NCBI GenBank assembly: GCA_022509105.1
Contig: JAFLTV010000013.1
Span: 1 to 50,742, forward strand
DNA length: 50,742 bases
Direction: 5' to 3'
DNA from: Muribaculaceae bacterium
GTDB taxonomy: Bacteria > Bacteroidota > Bacteroidia > Bacteroidales > Muribaculaceae
Part shown: piece after piece, positions 24,539 through 34,382 of the stretch
Layout of the letters: each line of letters begins with the position of its first letter
How positions within the stretch are numbered: position 1 is the first letter of the stretch
Notes under the pieces: model-generated
Seen by the model: only the letters and a program-made list of their open reading frames with translations
Database searches by the model: none
Told to the model about the DNA's origin: nothing
Position numbers and translations under genes: made by a program

Positions 24539-27277
24539 TTACCATTCTAAAACTACTTTTCTGTGGTTCCAGTCTGAAACCTCTATCCATATTTCAGGGT
24601 TTTCCGGACCTTGGCCTCCCACATAGAATTTATATTTATGATTTCGCATGATAGGCCAATGTTTTTTTAACCTGTCACTACTTTTCTCATAATCATCGTA
24701 TGTGGATTGCCCCCATAAACCTTTCTTAAGTTCTTCATTAACTACTGTTCCTTTCAGGCTGGTGTCTTCGCTGAATCCATAATTAGTGAAATATACTCGG
24801 AAGCAATCATTATCGTCAAGGTTATATTCAGTGTTATAGTAATCAGTTACAGCCCCTTCAATTTCGTCTTCTGTGATCTGACGGGGAGCAAACCGATATT
24901 CTATATGGGGAACTCTCGGAGTGGAAGAGGAATTTCCAACCGTAGAAGGATCGTCGATATTCTTTTCCGGCAGATATAAAACGAATTTATAATATGGTGT
25001 ACCATTGACATTATCTTCATCTGCTTGCAGGAATCTGCAGAATTCACTTGGATAGAGATAAGGATTAAAGTAGTGAGGAGAATTCTCGGAATATTCAAAC
25101 GAACCTTTTGGCCATCCTCCCTGAATACCATCAGGGACATAGTATCCTTTTACATAATCCCATATATAACCGTTTCCTGTTTTCCAATAAGTGCCATGAT
25201 CCTTATCATTGTCTTTGTTAATAGCTGTGCCGGGTTGTTTCCAGCTGGTATAGAACCATGAGAGCCAGGATGTGTAATCACTTTGATAGGCCGGTCCGTG
25301 TTCTATTATTTTAAACCATTCACAATCTTTATTAGAATGATCCTGCACCCAATAATCGTCGGTGGTTGAATGAACATCCATCGGTTCACAACGAGCGGCT
25401 CGATTCATATTACGCATATAGACATGCTTTGGCTCTCCAAATTCCTTCTTGATATAGAATTCCACTTTTGCAAGAGCTCTCACGAGGTTTACATTTCGTG
25501 TTTGGCCGTTCTCGTCAGGGTCAGAAATATTAATTGTTGTTCCCCTTTGCCAATCAGGAATTTTGTCAAACTCTTGCACTCCATACATCGGGATGCCTTG
25601 TTTAGGTCCGGGAACAACTCCTTCACGGTCGGTTTCATACAGATATCTTCCACGGATAAATTCTATTGAATAAACAACCGGTTTTCCGGATACTCCAAAA
25701 ATATAAACAGGTTTGGAGCCTCCCTCCACATTGATGTCCCAATATTTGTTATTATCAGTATTGGTCCAGTCAACAGGATCTTTAGAAATTACTCCGGAAT
25801 GAATTCTCGGTGTAGTGCCACTTCCTACTTGAACGGCTATGGCGGAAGAGGTTCCGTCTTGGCTTCCCCATTTCACTCTGAGAGTTCCGGAAGTTCTTGC
25901 CTGAAAATTAATCATGCCGTCAGTCTCTGTCGTAACATACGATGAACCTATGGTGGGTAACTGTATGCCATAATAATCATTTACATGCACACATTTAGCC
26001 GGGGAACCGTTGCGGGGTATATAAGTAAAAAAGACATCATTAGCACTCTCTCCAATCTGTATATCTATTCCCCCTATAGCGGTGTTATTGTCAAGACTTT
26101 GCTTCATCCATTTGTATAGCCTGTCACCGTTTCGTTTATACCATTCCACTCCCCACGGATTGGTTTTTTCCGGATTTTTAAGGGAAATCGGCGAATTATC
26201 ATGCCATCCGAAGTTTTTCCCATAAAATTCTTGAGCTTTCTCTATTTCCTCAGTTTCCGTTGCTTCCGGATTTGATGAAGCCCATGCTCCGTATTTGTAA
26301 GAAGCGTCAAAGTTCCAAAGGAACCACATGTGCTGGTAGTGTCGGTAAATCTTTTTATTTTGGTTGCGCATCTCCTCTGGAGTGCAGTTGGCCCTTATCC
26401 ATTGATTGGCGGTTAATTTAGAGTCGAAAGATGAAACCTCACTGTTTAAATCATATCCTTTGTAAGTAATGTTATTCACGGTAAAATTTTCATTACCCTT
26501 CCAACCATCTTTTATATCTCTCATCTTAACCCAGTCGGTTGGTTCTCCCATATACCACCCCGGATCATCCCCCGTTGTAACCTCCGCCATATAGTCCCTA
26601 AATATGTTGACTCTTGATGAGGCACCATAGTAAAGATCATTATATACATGATGGAGATCGTTGATATTCCTTATATCTTCCGGTTTTGCTTTTGAATTAA
26701 GGATAGAGTTGCTCCAGTTCCATTTAGGATTCCCTTTCAGGGTAGAAGAGGGGTTTTCGTTAGAACTGTTTGTTCCTTCGCTATCATCCCAATCTGCAGG
26801 GTTGATCTTTTCACCAGCGTTTGGCCAATTGGCAAGAACGGCAACTTTAAAACGGTTTCCCTTCAGATAACTCTTTATTTTCTCGATATCGTATTCCTGA
26901 TTATCACGGTCGACAATCATGCTCATTGGAATTCTTACATACCAATAGTCGACAGTATAGTCGGAACTTTGCAAAAGGCTACTGGCGATGCGGTCTGTCG
27001 CTCCGAATAAGAAATCACCCTTTTCAGTAAAGAAGAAAACACGAAATTTATCTTGTGTGTCAATATAATTATCATATCTTTCGAGATCGCTTGAAACTGT
27101 AAAGTTATCTCCTGACCTTGAGTAAGTGTCTTTTTCAAGCTGCATCACGAAGGCGATGCAATCTTCATCTTCATTCAATATGTCAGGATCTTTTTCCGAG
27201 ATTATAAAATCATCTTTGCATCCGAAGAATAATAGTATGAAAAACAGCAAACATATAAATTTAGTAAGCTGTTTCAT
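24539..27277 (-). CDS. Large fimbrial lipoprotein, B-type paralogue
   Basis: Counting from the ATG at 27277 (MKQLTKFICLLFFILLFFGC) gives 912 residues with a clean lipoprotein signal; the longer frame to 27334 adds 19 residues that would spoil it. The Arg site is SRSGD about 35 residues after the lipid cysteine. It shares its architecture with the 850-residue B-type protein: IDTQDKFRVFFF, NDLHHVYND, IYRHYQHMWFLW, an inserted beta module (GTLRVKWGSQD to VVYSIEFI), NMNRAARCEPMDV and the terminal WPIMRNHKYKFYVGG, ending EW. It lies upstream of the A-type short gene with an 82-base gap and is probably an accessory or tip pilin. Confidence 0.78.
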   Translation of the reverse strand: MKQLTKFICLLFFILLFFGCKDDFIISEKDPDILNEDEDCIAFVMQLEKDTYSRSGDNFTVSSDLERYDNYIDTQDKFRVFFFTEKGDFLFGATDRIASSLLQSSDYTVDYWYVRIPMSMIVDRDNQEYDIEKIKSYLKGNRFKVAVLANWPNAGEKINPADWDDSEGTNSSNENPSSTLKGNPKWNWSNSILNSKAKPEDIRNINDLHHVYNDLYYGASSRVNIFRDYMAEVTTGDDPGWYMGEPTDWVKMRDIKDGWKGNENFTVNNITYKGYDLNSEVSSFDSKLTANQWIRANCTPEEMRNQNKKIYRHYQHMWFLWNFDASYKYGAWASSNPEATETEEIEKAQEFYGKNFGWHDNSPISLKNPEKTNPWGVEWYKRNGDRLYKWMKQSLDNNTAIGGIDIQIGESANDVFFTYIPRNGSPAKCVHVNDYYGIQLPTIGSSYVTTETDGMINFQARTSGTLRVKWGSQDGTSSAIAVQVGSGTTPRIHSGVISKDPVDWTNTDNNKYWDINVEGGSKPVYIFGVSGKPVVYSIEFIRGRYLYETDREGVVPGPKQGIPMYGVQEFDKIPDWQRGTTINISDPDENGQTRNVNLVRALAKVEFYIKKEFGEPKHVYMRNMNRAARCEPMDVHSTTDDYWVQDHSNKDCEWFKIIEHGPAYQSDYTSWLSWFYTSWKQPGTAINKDNDKDHGTYWKTGNGYIWDYVKGYYVPDGIQGGWPKGSFEYSENSPHYFNPYLYPSEFCRFLQADEDNVNGTPYYKFVLYLPEKNIDDPSTVGNSSSTPRVPHIEYRFAPRQITEDEIEGAVTDYYNTEYNLDDNDCFRVYFTNYGFSEDTSLKGTVVNEELKKGLWGQSTYDDYEKSSDRLKKHWPIMRNHKYKFYVGGQGPENPEIWIEVSDWNHRKVVLEW

Positions 27278-27338
27278 TAAAGAATTATTTATATTGAGCA
27301 GAATCATTCCTACTTTATTCCTTATTAGTTGCAATTTC

Positions 27339-30005
27339 TTACATCATGGGGATATCGCCTTGACTTATTTCATGATAATCTTTAAGCTCGACTCCCATAT
27401 TGATATAAGATCTTTTTACATCCATCACAGGTATTATCGGCTGGGCCGGAACGTCTACGGGTGTACCGAGCCTTGAAATCTGATTGATTGTTATATCATA
27501 CCAGTTGTTTCTAACCACTGAGAAAGCTCCGAGATATCTCCATGCATTGGTGTTGACTCCGGGTCCATATTGCAGAATCCTGTGAGGAATCGGTATGCTG
27601 TAATACATATAGCCGTTTCTATAGACATCCACCGGCCCTATAATTTTATGGATAAGAGCCACAAGGTGGTTATAGCTGATTTCTACAGCTTGGCTTTTAT
27701 CCATTTGCTCAGGATATTGAGGGTCTCTGGGTGCTAGATAATATCTCCATAACTTACCCATGTATTGTCTATCGGGAGCTATAAGACACTGTCCGTCGCC
27801 ACCAGAAATTTCTGCCGGTATCAGGTCAAGGAACTGAGGTTCGTCATCCGATATGCTAATATCATTGTTTACAGTTACTTCCTTTTGTTCTTCTAATTCA
27901 ATATCATAAGAAACAACTACGTTGCCATCAATTGTTTCTCTTTTTTTTGTGTAAACCGGTTCTTTCTTACTATCATCCCATTTTACTTTCGCAAACCAAA
28001 GGACAGAACCTTCATTCCAAGCGACTTTGTCAAGATGAGTTTCATCATTCTTATTTACGTCATCATCATCCCAACGCTTGTGCTTGTCCCATTGGCCATG
28101 AAGTATCTGTATGCCGGCATTGCCTCCGGATAGCATAACCTGATTGAGGATTGCAAGCTTTGATTTTAGGAGATTTACTTTACGTAGATAAAAGATATTG
28201 TTCTGACCCAGATAAACTGTCGGAAATTCATTAGAATTAACATAACTCGCTTCTTCGCGCGTTAGGACGTCTGAATTCCCTGAATCAGGATTATCACCTG
28301 ATGCGGAGGCAGTCCTGTCGTTTATTTTAATCCGGGCCAACACTAAGAGGTTTGTGGCTGTGGCATAGGGAGCTCGCTGCCATGGCCATCTCCAAGTCTG
28401 CGGATCGTTAGTGGCCATGCCTTGATCGAAATATGTGTTTTCAAGAATATAGAATGGATCATAAGATATTATCCTACCCCCTGAAGTTGTGACTTGAGAA
28501 TGTCTCGGATGCCATTCGTTAAATTCTTCACTCAGATCCTTGTAAGATTTATAAGTAAGGAAACATTGGTCAGCGTATGTGCTTTCCGGATCAATTTCTC
28601 CCAATTGATTATATGAAGTATAATGCTGCTCATCCATTGTATAATCCTCTTCAGGTTCCCCGTCATAATTATACTTCCCGGCATGAAATGAAGTAACGGT
28701 ATCTGTGTCTAAAGCCTGGCGGAACTGATGTGGATATCCGTCAACTTTCTTGAATATTTCATCTTTTCTTCTTGTCAATCCATAGTGTTCATCCTGAGCC
28801 CAATAACACCGATAGAGAGACATGTCATTCCAGTTGGAATAACTTCCATAAGAGCCGGCGATATCTTTATAAAGAAAGGTTGAAGATTCGAGATTGCTTG
28901 CTCCGAATCCCATTATTGATATTTCGGCCTCAACCCCTTCCTTCAGGATATGGTATCCCTTGTCATTAATTTCAATACCGTTTTGACCTCCCCTTAACAT
29001 ATCAACCTTATATACTTTGGTTTTTATTATAGGAAGACCGGTTGTTTCATCGAGAGTTATGCTTTCAATAGGGAAGGAGTCGGCGGTCGATGGTCCGAAA
29101 TTTACAGATGACATCTTCCCGGTGTTGAAAGAAACCGTTACCTTGGCAGCAAGTCTTTCTACATGCACTTTTATCGCAGGATCAGCAATGGCTTCTTCTT
29201 CAGTTTGAAAGATTTTAGTATTATCGATTGATCCGTCTACAACTCTTTTGTTACCGTCGGAATAAACGGAATTACTCATTATAAAGAAGTTTTTAGACAC
29301 TGTTGTTGACGTGGCGTTATCTCCGCTTCCTAAAATTGTGGTTTTTTGTCCGGCAACTTTGATATCGGTCATCTGAAGCTTTTCAAGTTGAGACCTGCTA
29401 ATATTGGCAAGTTTATCGCCCGTTGTATTACCGGAAATCTTTTCGCTGTTAAGGAAGTTGTTCTCAAGTTTGAAATTCAGAAGAACATAAGCGGTTTTAC
29501 CCTTGAGATATTCTGATAAGGCGGAAGAAGAAGATAAATTTATTGATGGCGGATTTTTAGAATCAGCCCAATCCTTTTTCTCCAACACTTTGGATATTGT
29601 AAGGGTTATATTTCCGGAAGTGCCATCAAATTGGGGGTTTACAGTCTCCAAAGGAAAAACAACAGGGGTTGAATTGTCGTTATTATCAAAAATGAGGAGA
29701 TAATGATAATATTCCCCGGTTGTACTTTGGGAATCTGCAAGATCAAATTCATCCGAGATACCGTCATGTAACCCATTTCCTTCCGATGTTTTATCGTCTG
29801 CCCGAGTGAAGGTGGAGTTCTCTATGGAGTTGTTAAAAAGTTGAATAGCAAGTACTCCCGGCAGATCCTTAGCCACTACTTCGGAATTATTTATGCTCGG
29901 GTCAGGACCCTCCGGGGAGAGGATATCATCGGTGCATGAAACGGAGAAGGCAGTTATGAAAACTGCCGTTAATAAGGATAGTATATTAAAATTAAAGAGC
30001 TTCAT
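27339..30005 (-). CDS. Mfa1-like fimbrial lipoprotein (large)
   Basis: From the ATG at 30005 the product has 888 residues, with a lipoprotein signal ending SVSC; the open frame extends to 30137, but those 44 residues precede the signal peptide. An Arg site (TFTRADDKT) follows. The N-terminal half has the fimbrillin pattern (YYHYLLIFDNND, AYVLLNFKLEN, VHVERLAAKVTVSF). The C-terminal section ends VVRNNWYDITINQISRLGTP, closely like the Mfa1-type ending of the 585-residue pilin encoded upstream (VVRNHIYQCNISNIEGLGTP). It is probably a second, larger pilin of the same class. It follows the anchor gene by 49 bases. Confidence 0.78.
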   Translation of the reverse strand: MKLFNFNILSLLTAVFITAFSVSCTDDILSPEGPDPSINNSEVVAKDLPGVLAIQLFNNSIENSTFTRADDKTSEGNGLHDGISDEFDLADSQSTTGEYYHYLLIFDNNDNSTPVVFPLETVNPQFDGTSGNITLTISKVLEKKDWADSKNPPSINLSSSSALSEYLKGKTAYVLLNFKLENNFLNSEKISGNTTGDKLANISRSQLEKLQMTDIKVAGQKTTILGSGDNATSTTVSKNFFIMSNSVYSDGNKRVVDGSIDNTKIFQTEEEAIADPAIKVHVERLAAKVTVSFNTGKMSSVNFGPSTADSFPIESITLDETTGLPIIKTKVYKVDMLRGGQNGIEINDKGYHILKEGVEAEISIMGFGASNLESSTFLYKDIAGSYGSYSNWNDMSLYRCYWAQDEHYGLTRRKDEIFKKVDGYPHQFRQALDTDTVTSFHAGKYNYDGEPEEDYTMDEQHYTSYNQLGEIDPESTYADQCFLTYKSYKDLSEEFNEWHPRHSQVTTSGGRIISYDPFYILENTYFDQGMATNDPQTWRWPWQRAPYATATNLLVLARIKINDRTASASGDNPDSGNSDVLTREEASYVNSNEFPTVYLGQNNIFYLRKVNLLKSKLAILNQVMLSGGNAGIQILHGQWDKHKRWDDDDVNKNDETHLDKVAWNEGSVLWFAKVKWDDSKKEPVYTKKRETIDGNVVVSYDIELEEQKEVTVNNDISISDDEPQFLDLIPAEISGGDGQCLIAPDRQYMGKLWRYYLAPRDPQYPEQMDKSQAVEISYNHLVALIHKIIGPVDVYRNGYMYYSIPIPHRILQYGPGVNTNAWRYLGAFSVVRNNWYDITINQISRLGTPVDVPAQPIIPVMDVKRSYINMGVELKDYHEISQGDIPMM

Positions 30006-30054
30006 GATTGGAATCTCACAAAAACATCCGACAGTCTCTGATAAAGAAAGCCCT

Positions 30055-31125
30055 CTATGAGTTGATATCATAGTTGCGGATAACCACTCTCCATTCGAGG
30101 ATTTCAATAACTGCATAAATCCATTGCAAGTTTTCATCCAAGAAGAAAGTCATGGTATATTCATCCTGTCGGTCGAGGAATTCCTGGGGAGTAAGTTTAT
30201 GCCCGTATGCCTGTTCATAATATTTCATCTCCGTCAGAGAATACTGAATCATGGGCACTTTGAAGAGCATTTGGCCGTTATCCGTTCTTTTTACGGTCAG
30301 GAAGATTTTGTCTGCATCATCAGCCATAAGTCGACAGGTGCTAAGGTCGGCTATAACTCCGTAATATTCCGAAACTTCTCCTGAATTATTGGCAATGCCT
30401 AAAACATCACTTTCCTGATTCCAGGGAAGATATTCTATAGTGGTGTCGCCGATAAGATCATTGTTCCAGGCCATGGACCCGTTTTCAGCACTGAGACTGA
30501 ATTCAAAATCTTCAGCATCGATGCTGCCGGTGACCTGCTGTAGCATCACCCGGATATGATTGGTGTCTTTTGTGAGATAAACAGTATATTCATAGTGGGT
30601 TCCGTCGTGATAATCAGGAAGATTCTGTTTCAGATATCCATGGTAGAGGAAATTTAGTTGGCGATCACTGTATTCCGTTTCTCCTGAACGCACCGGAGGC
30701 GTTGCCGAAGCATTAAGGGTGCAGCTCATCTCCTCGATACGAGTCTCACCGACCACAGGCTGAGGAACCGTGAAACACTCATCCGTTTCTCCATTATCAA
30801 GCCCACACCAAGCCAAAAACTGATAGGTCTTATTAGCAGGCAGATCAAGCATTATCCGATAGGAGGGGTCGGAAAGGGGTTGTCCTTTTCCTGTGTATTC
30901 CTTTATAAAGACCCCGCTCTCGTCAAATACATACAGATTAACAGAATTCACTTCCGAGGGGAAGGCATCCGCCCATTTGAGGTTCATGTTATAAACAAAG
31001 CGTATGGCATGTGTAACCTCACAATCACCTTCATTCTCGAAAAAGTGGTCGTCACAAGCTGTCAACCCCGATAAAATTAAAAGGCTTGAAGCGACATGGA
31101 GAAATTTCATGCGATTTTTCACCAT
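30055..31125 (-). CDS. Mfa2/FimB-like pilus anchor lipoprotein
   Basis: The 356-residue lipoprotein has the lipobox SGLTAC and then a fimbrillin-type two-domain body (VNSVNLYVFDESG, YQFLAWCGL, DTNHIRVMLQQVTG, LSTCRLMADD, ILEWRVVIRNYDI). Unlike the other seven pilus lipoproteins it has no Ser/Thr-Arg site in the segment after the cysteine. It is also the shortest of them. Both fit an anchor that stays in the outer membrane and limits pilus length, as Mfa2/FimB do in Porphyromonas. The start overlaps the stop of the Mfa1-like gene; a second ATG at 31110 would remove five residues and is also possible. Confidence 0.85.
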   Translation of the reverse strand: MVKNRMKFLHVASSLLILSGLTACDDHFFENEGDCEVTHAIRFVYNMNLKWADAFPSEVNSVNLYVFDESGVFIKEYTGKGQPLSDPSYRIMLDLPANKTYQFLAWCGLDNGETDECFTVPQPVVGETRIEEMSCTLNASATPPVRSGETEYSDRQLNFLYHGYLKQNLPDYHDGTHYEYTVYLTKDTNHIRVMLQQVTGSIDAEDFEFSLSAENGSMAWNNDLIGDTTIEYLPWNQESDVLGIANNSGEVSEYYGVIADLSTCRLMADDADKIFLTVKRTDNGQMLFKVPMIQYSLTEMKYYEQAYGHKLTPQEFLDRQDEYTMTFFLDENLQWIYAVIEILEWRVVIRNYDINS

Positions 31126-32876
31126 TTGATATCGTAGTTATGAGAAACTATGCGCCATTGAAGAATCTTCACCACGGCAGTGATCATGCTGTCGTCGTAG
31201 GTCGGTTTTTGTGGATGAATCACTTCCTGAGGATTGAAAACTGGAGTTCCGAGTCCTTCGATGTTTGAGATATTACATTGATAGATATGATTTCTGACAA
31301 CGCCGAAGTAGCCAGGGGCACCTTCTGAATTGCTTATGTGTCGGATATCAATATAGTAATATGTCAAACCGGAATTCCATACCATGAGGTGGTTTGCACG
31401 GTCTTGGATGTAAGTGTTAGACTGCTCGGTAGTAAGTTTAACGGAAGTATCATCGCTACCGTTATACCATGTCTTCTCCTTGCCGGTGTCTGAAAGCTGA
31501 ACATATACGTAATATTCTGCTACGTCTTCGGGCAGTCCGTCGGGATAAATCTCATCGGCACTTACAAGTTTAAGATCCGCCGGGGTAATTTTACTGTATA
31601 CGGTGCCTTGATCTCCTGTGGTCATAGTCCAAAGGTCAAGTATGTTTGCAACAGCCGTTAAAGCACTGGTTTGTGTGTAATATCTGTTAGCCCAGCGAAC
31701 GAGTTGCAAAGGTTGTCCCTGAGCGTTAACGAGTTGTGCTGCTATAATAACTTGTGATGGATTGGTGGCTCCCATGCCGGAAGCATCGCCATCGTCTGCA
31801 GCATTCTCCTGCATGTAGGCTGTAACAGGTTCTGCTCCGTTATTTCCCGGCAGATTGAGGGCTGTGGCAAACTGTCCGTTATTATCCGTTGCAGTGCCGT
31901 CGAATGTTCCGTAAAGATAGTCGAATAATGTAGCAGGAGGGTTGATAGCCCAATAACTGCGATGGTATTGATAAACCGACCATGGTTCGTTTGCAGTCTG
32001 AAAAAGATTCTCCGGCCATTCGGCATTAATCTCCTTTATAAGACGAGAAGCATCAGGAGTCTGTGTGATATTCCATCCTAATAAATTAGCATATATTTCT
32101 TCTTGCACTCCGTCTACAGTCGGTTGGCTCACCTTATAAATCGTATATGCTTCACCTTGTTCCGGAGTTACTACAGTTGATTCGTTTCCTAATTGAAGAT
32201 AGAGGTCGAGACGAGAAAGCACTCTTTCAACATATATCTCCAAAGTTTCCATTTCGTAATCATCTTCAGACATTCCGAAATTATCCTCTTCAATTTCCGT
32301 AGCATAGGCTATCCCTCCGTCTTTAGCAACATAGACTGAATTGGTGATTACAAAATTGTCGTAATTCAATCCGATGTTATAATCGGACACTATACCTCTT
32401 AATTGAGAAAGTGTTGTTGTTACGGGCAAAGACATTATTTGAGGAGTCGGATTCACTATGGCAACCACAAGTTCCGGACGGTCGGTATTTGCCGGCTGAT
32501 TGATGCCAAGAGTGGCAGTCACAACCTTTTCAACAGTCTCCTCACTGTCTCCTTCGGTTATATCAGGAGTAGTCGGCTGCCAATCAATATACGGAAGATA
32601 AGTAGAAGAGGCACTCTGTTTGAAAACCTCACATGGATTTCCTTCGTTGTCGAAGAAATAGAAACGAACGGAATTCACATTATTCTCATAATCATAGCCA
32701 TCAACGTATTCTCCCGGATCGACGGCTCTTGTGGATGAATAGGGAGTGATGAGAGACACTTTGAGGAAGCTTCTCTTGCCTTCCTCTTTATTGCCGGGAG
32801 CAATTCCATTGTCGGAATCACTTGCACAACCTGCCAACAGCAGGGATATAGACGAGATTAAAAAAAGTTTTTTCAT
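31119..32876 (-). CDS. Mfa1-like major type V pilin
   Basis: The 585-residue product has a short lipoprotein signal (MKKLFLISSISLLLAGC) and an Arg processing-like site (YSSTRAVDPGE) about 33 residues after the cysteine. The N-domain shows the fimbrillin pattern (VNSVRFYFFDNEGN, PELVVAIVNPTP, EIYVERVLSRLDLYLQLG). The C-terminus (VVRNHIYQCNISNIEGLGTP, ending ILQWRIVSHNYDIKW) is typical of Mfa1-type pilins. In type V pili an Arg-specific protease removes the N-terminal strand so that a donor strand from the next subunit can fill the groove. Its position after the envelope genes and before the anchor supports the shaft role. Confidence 0.87.
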   Translation of the reverse strand: MKKLFLISSISLLLAGCASDSDNGIAPGNKEEGKRSFLKVSLITPYSSTRAVDPGEYVDGYDYENNVNSVRFYFFDNEGNPCEVFKQSASSTYLPYIDWQPTTPDITEGDSEETVEKVVTATLGINQPANTDRPELVVAIVNPTPQIMSLPVTTTLSQLRGIVSDYNIGLNYDNFVITNSVYVAKDGGIAYATEIEEDNFGMSEDDYEMETLEIYVERVLSRLDLYLQLGNESTVVTPEQGEAYTIYKVSQPTVDGVQEEIYANLLGWNITQTPDASRLIKEINAEWPENLFQTANEPWSVYQYHRSYWAINPPATLFDYLYGTFDGTATDNNGQFATALNLPGNNGAEPVTAYMQENAADDGDASGMGATNPSQVIIAAQLVNAQGQPLQLVRWANRYYTQTSALTAVANILDLWTMTTGDQGTVYSKITPADLKLVSADEIYPDGLPEDVAEYYVYVQLSDTGKEKTWYNGSDDTSVKLTTEQSNTYIQDRANHLMVWNSGLTYYYIDIRHISNSEGAPGYFGVVRNHIYQCNISNIEGLGTPVFNPQEVIHPQKPTYDDSMITAVVKILQWRIVSHNYDIKW

Positions 32877-32888
32877 ATTTGATAGCTA

Positions 32889-34373
32889 TTAATTTTCGAG
32901 GTTAAGAATATCGGTTATAGTAGCCGCAGCTTCAGAAGCTTCAGGCATTGTGGCCGAGAGATTATTGAAAATCTTCAAGGCCTCGTTATAGTCTCCTTGT
33001 TTAAGAAGATACATGCCTCTTGCATATTGGGCCTTATCGGAATTTCCGGCTTTCTCGAGATAACGGGCTGCATGTTCAAGGTCATTTCTGAGTAACGCGG
33101 CATTAGCAGCATTGAGATTTGCAGTCTCATCGTTAGGATAAAGCCTCACAGCTGTTTCAAACACATCTTTGTATTCCTCGCTGCCCGGCTCCAATGAATT
33201 GGCCAAAAGATAGATTTCATTGAGGGATAGTTTCTGAGGAGATTCTTTTATTATCTCCTTTATTTCTTCTATATCGGAGAATTGACGGATTGTGAATTCA
33301 ATCCTGTAGTCTGAATGACGCAATGCGGGATAAACATTGAGATGGAGCCATTTATATTCTTCCGGATATTCCTTCATGATTTTTGAATTCCTGGCAAATG
33401 GCTCGATATCGCTATTGACGATAGCAAGAATATCATTCTTATGTGGCAGATTGTTGTTTTCCAGCCATTCACGCAACCCGGCCCAATCTACAGGTTCATA
33501 GCTTGTGGTTATAAAACCCTCGGGGAAATTATAAAGATTCTGCACATAATTTTTGAGGGCAATAGTTCTGTTTTTAGCCAGATAAACGTTGTTTTCATAA
33601 GGTCCTTCCGGGGAGGCCGTGCCGGCTATATGAAGACTGTTGACTGTGATATCCTTATCGTTTTTCACAGAATCGATTGTGGCTATAATTTTGCCGAGTT
33701 CATAAGTGTTGTTTCGATAATCAGGATAAATCACAATCTTGTTGACCGGGAAGTCAACGTAAGCCCTTCCTGTGATTTCCCTCACTTTCACAGCCTCAGC
33801 CTGAATGTTAGTTTCATAAATATACTGAGGCTCGAAAATGGTTTCCCTCCACCTTCCGAGAGGCACACATTCTTCGGAAAGGATAGTGTTGCAACATCCA
33901 TAGTCGGATTTACGCAGATAGAGAATAGCACCATTCATCCAGTCGGAATATTCCACAGATTTTTCATATTCCATAAGTGAAGGACGCTTTGAGTATTTAT
34001 ATGAGTATGCGGCATCACCACCAATAGGTTGTTCCTCTTCACGTAGATACTGGATGTATCTTATTCGGGAATAAAGACCCACGGGATTAAGCTCAATGGA
34101 ATCCCGGCCGTTTTTAAGCATAGGAGTGAATACTGTGACTTTGTCGCCTTTAAGTCTGTAGTCTTCCAATTTCATATCGAGCCCCACAGTCATGAGGTCG
34201 CCGTTTCTTTTCAATATGATATCATTGACAGGAAGGCCCCAGACAGTGGTGTCGCTCACTGTCACAACCTGGCGTTGCAGCTGTTCTGCGGCAACAGAGA
34301 ACAAAGAAGTTGACATTGCAAGGGCTATTAACCCTGTCGCCTTATTTATATTTAATGATCTTAACATAGACAT
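32889..34373 (-). CDS. DUF3868/OmpA-like pilus-associated envelope protein with C-terminal TPR-like repeats
   Basis: The 494-residue protein begins with a signal-like segment (ATGLIALAMSTSLFSVAA) and a DUF3868-type N-domain. A central stretch has an OmpA-like peptidoglycan-binding signature (LHIAGTASPEGPYENNVYLA, then RTIALKNYV). Residues about 380-494 form TPR-like helices (YPNDETANLNAANAALLRND, LEHAARYLEKAGN, YNEALKIF). Genes of this kind lead Bacteroidales fimbrial operons together with DUF3575 genes, where they probably secure or assemble the pilus base between outer membrane and cell wall. It starts 9 bases after the DUF3575 gene stop. Confidence 0.83.
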   Translation of the reverse strand: MSMLRSLNINKATGLIALAMSTSLFSVAAEQLQRQVVTVSDTTVWGLPVNDIILKRNGDLMTVGLDMKLEDYRLKGDKVTVFTPMLKNGRDSIELNPVGLYSRIRYIQYLREEEQPIGGDAAYSYKYSKRPSLMEYEKSVEYSDWMNGAILYLRKSDYGCCNTILSEECVPLGRWRETIFEPQYIYETNIQAEAVKVREITGRAYVDFPVNKIVIYPDYRNNTYELGKIIATIDSVKNDKDITVNSLHIAGTASPEGPYENNVYLAKNRTIALKNYVQNLYNFPEGFITTSYEPVDWAGLREWLENNNLPHKNDILAIVNSDIEPFARNSKIMKEYPEEYKWLHLNVYPALRHSDYRIEFTIRQFSDIEEIKEIIKESPQKLSLNEIYLLANSLEPGSEEYKDVFETAVRLYPNDETANLNAANAALLRNDLEHAARYLEKAGNSDKAQYARGMYLLKQGDYNEALKIFNNLSATMPEASEAAATITDILNLEN

Positions 34374-34382
34374 TAGCCCCTT

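Noticed and set aside
27278..27334. Longer N-terminus of the B-type lipoprotein
   Set aside because: The added 19 residues would precede and disrupt a clean lipoprotein signal that starts at the ATG at 27277.
30006..30137. 44-residue N-terminal extension of the large Mfa1-like protein
   Set aside because: It overlaps the end of the anchor gene and places the lipoprotein signal in the interior; the ATG at 30005 is better.
33441..33980. 179-codon antisense frame in the DUF3868 gene
   Set aside because: It is a shadow of a well-supported gene with clear domains, and its own translation shows no domain pattern.
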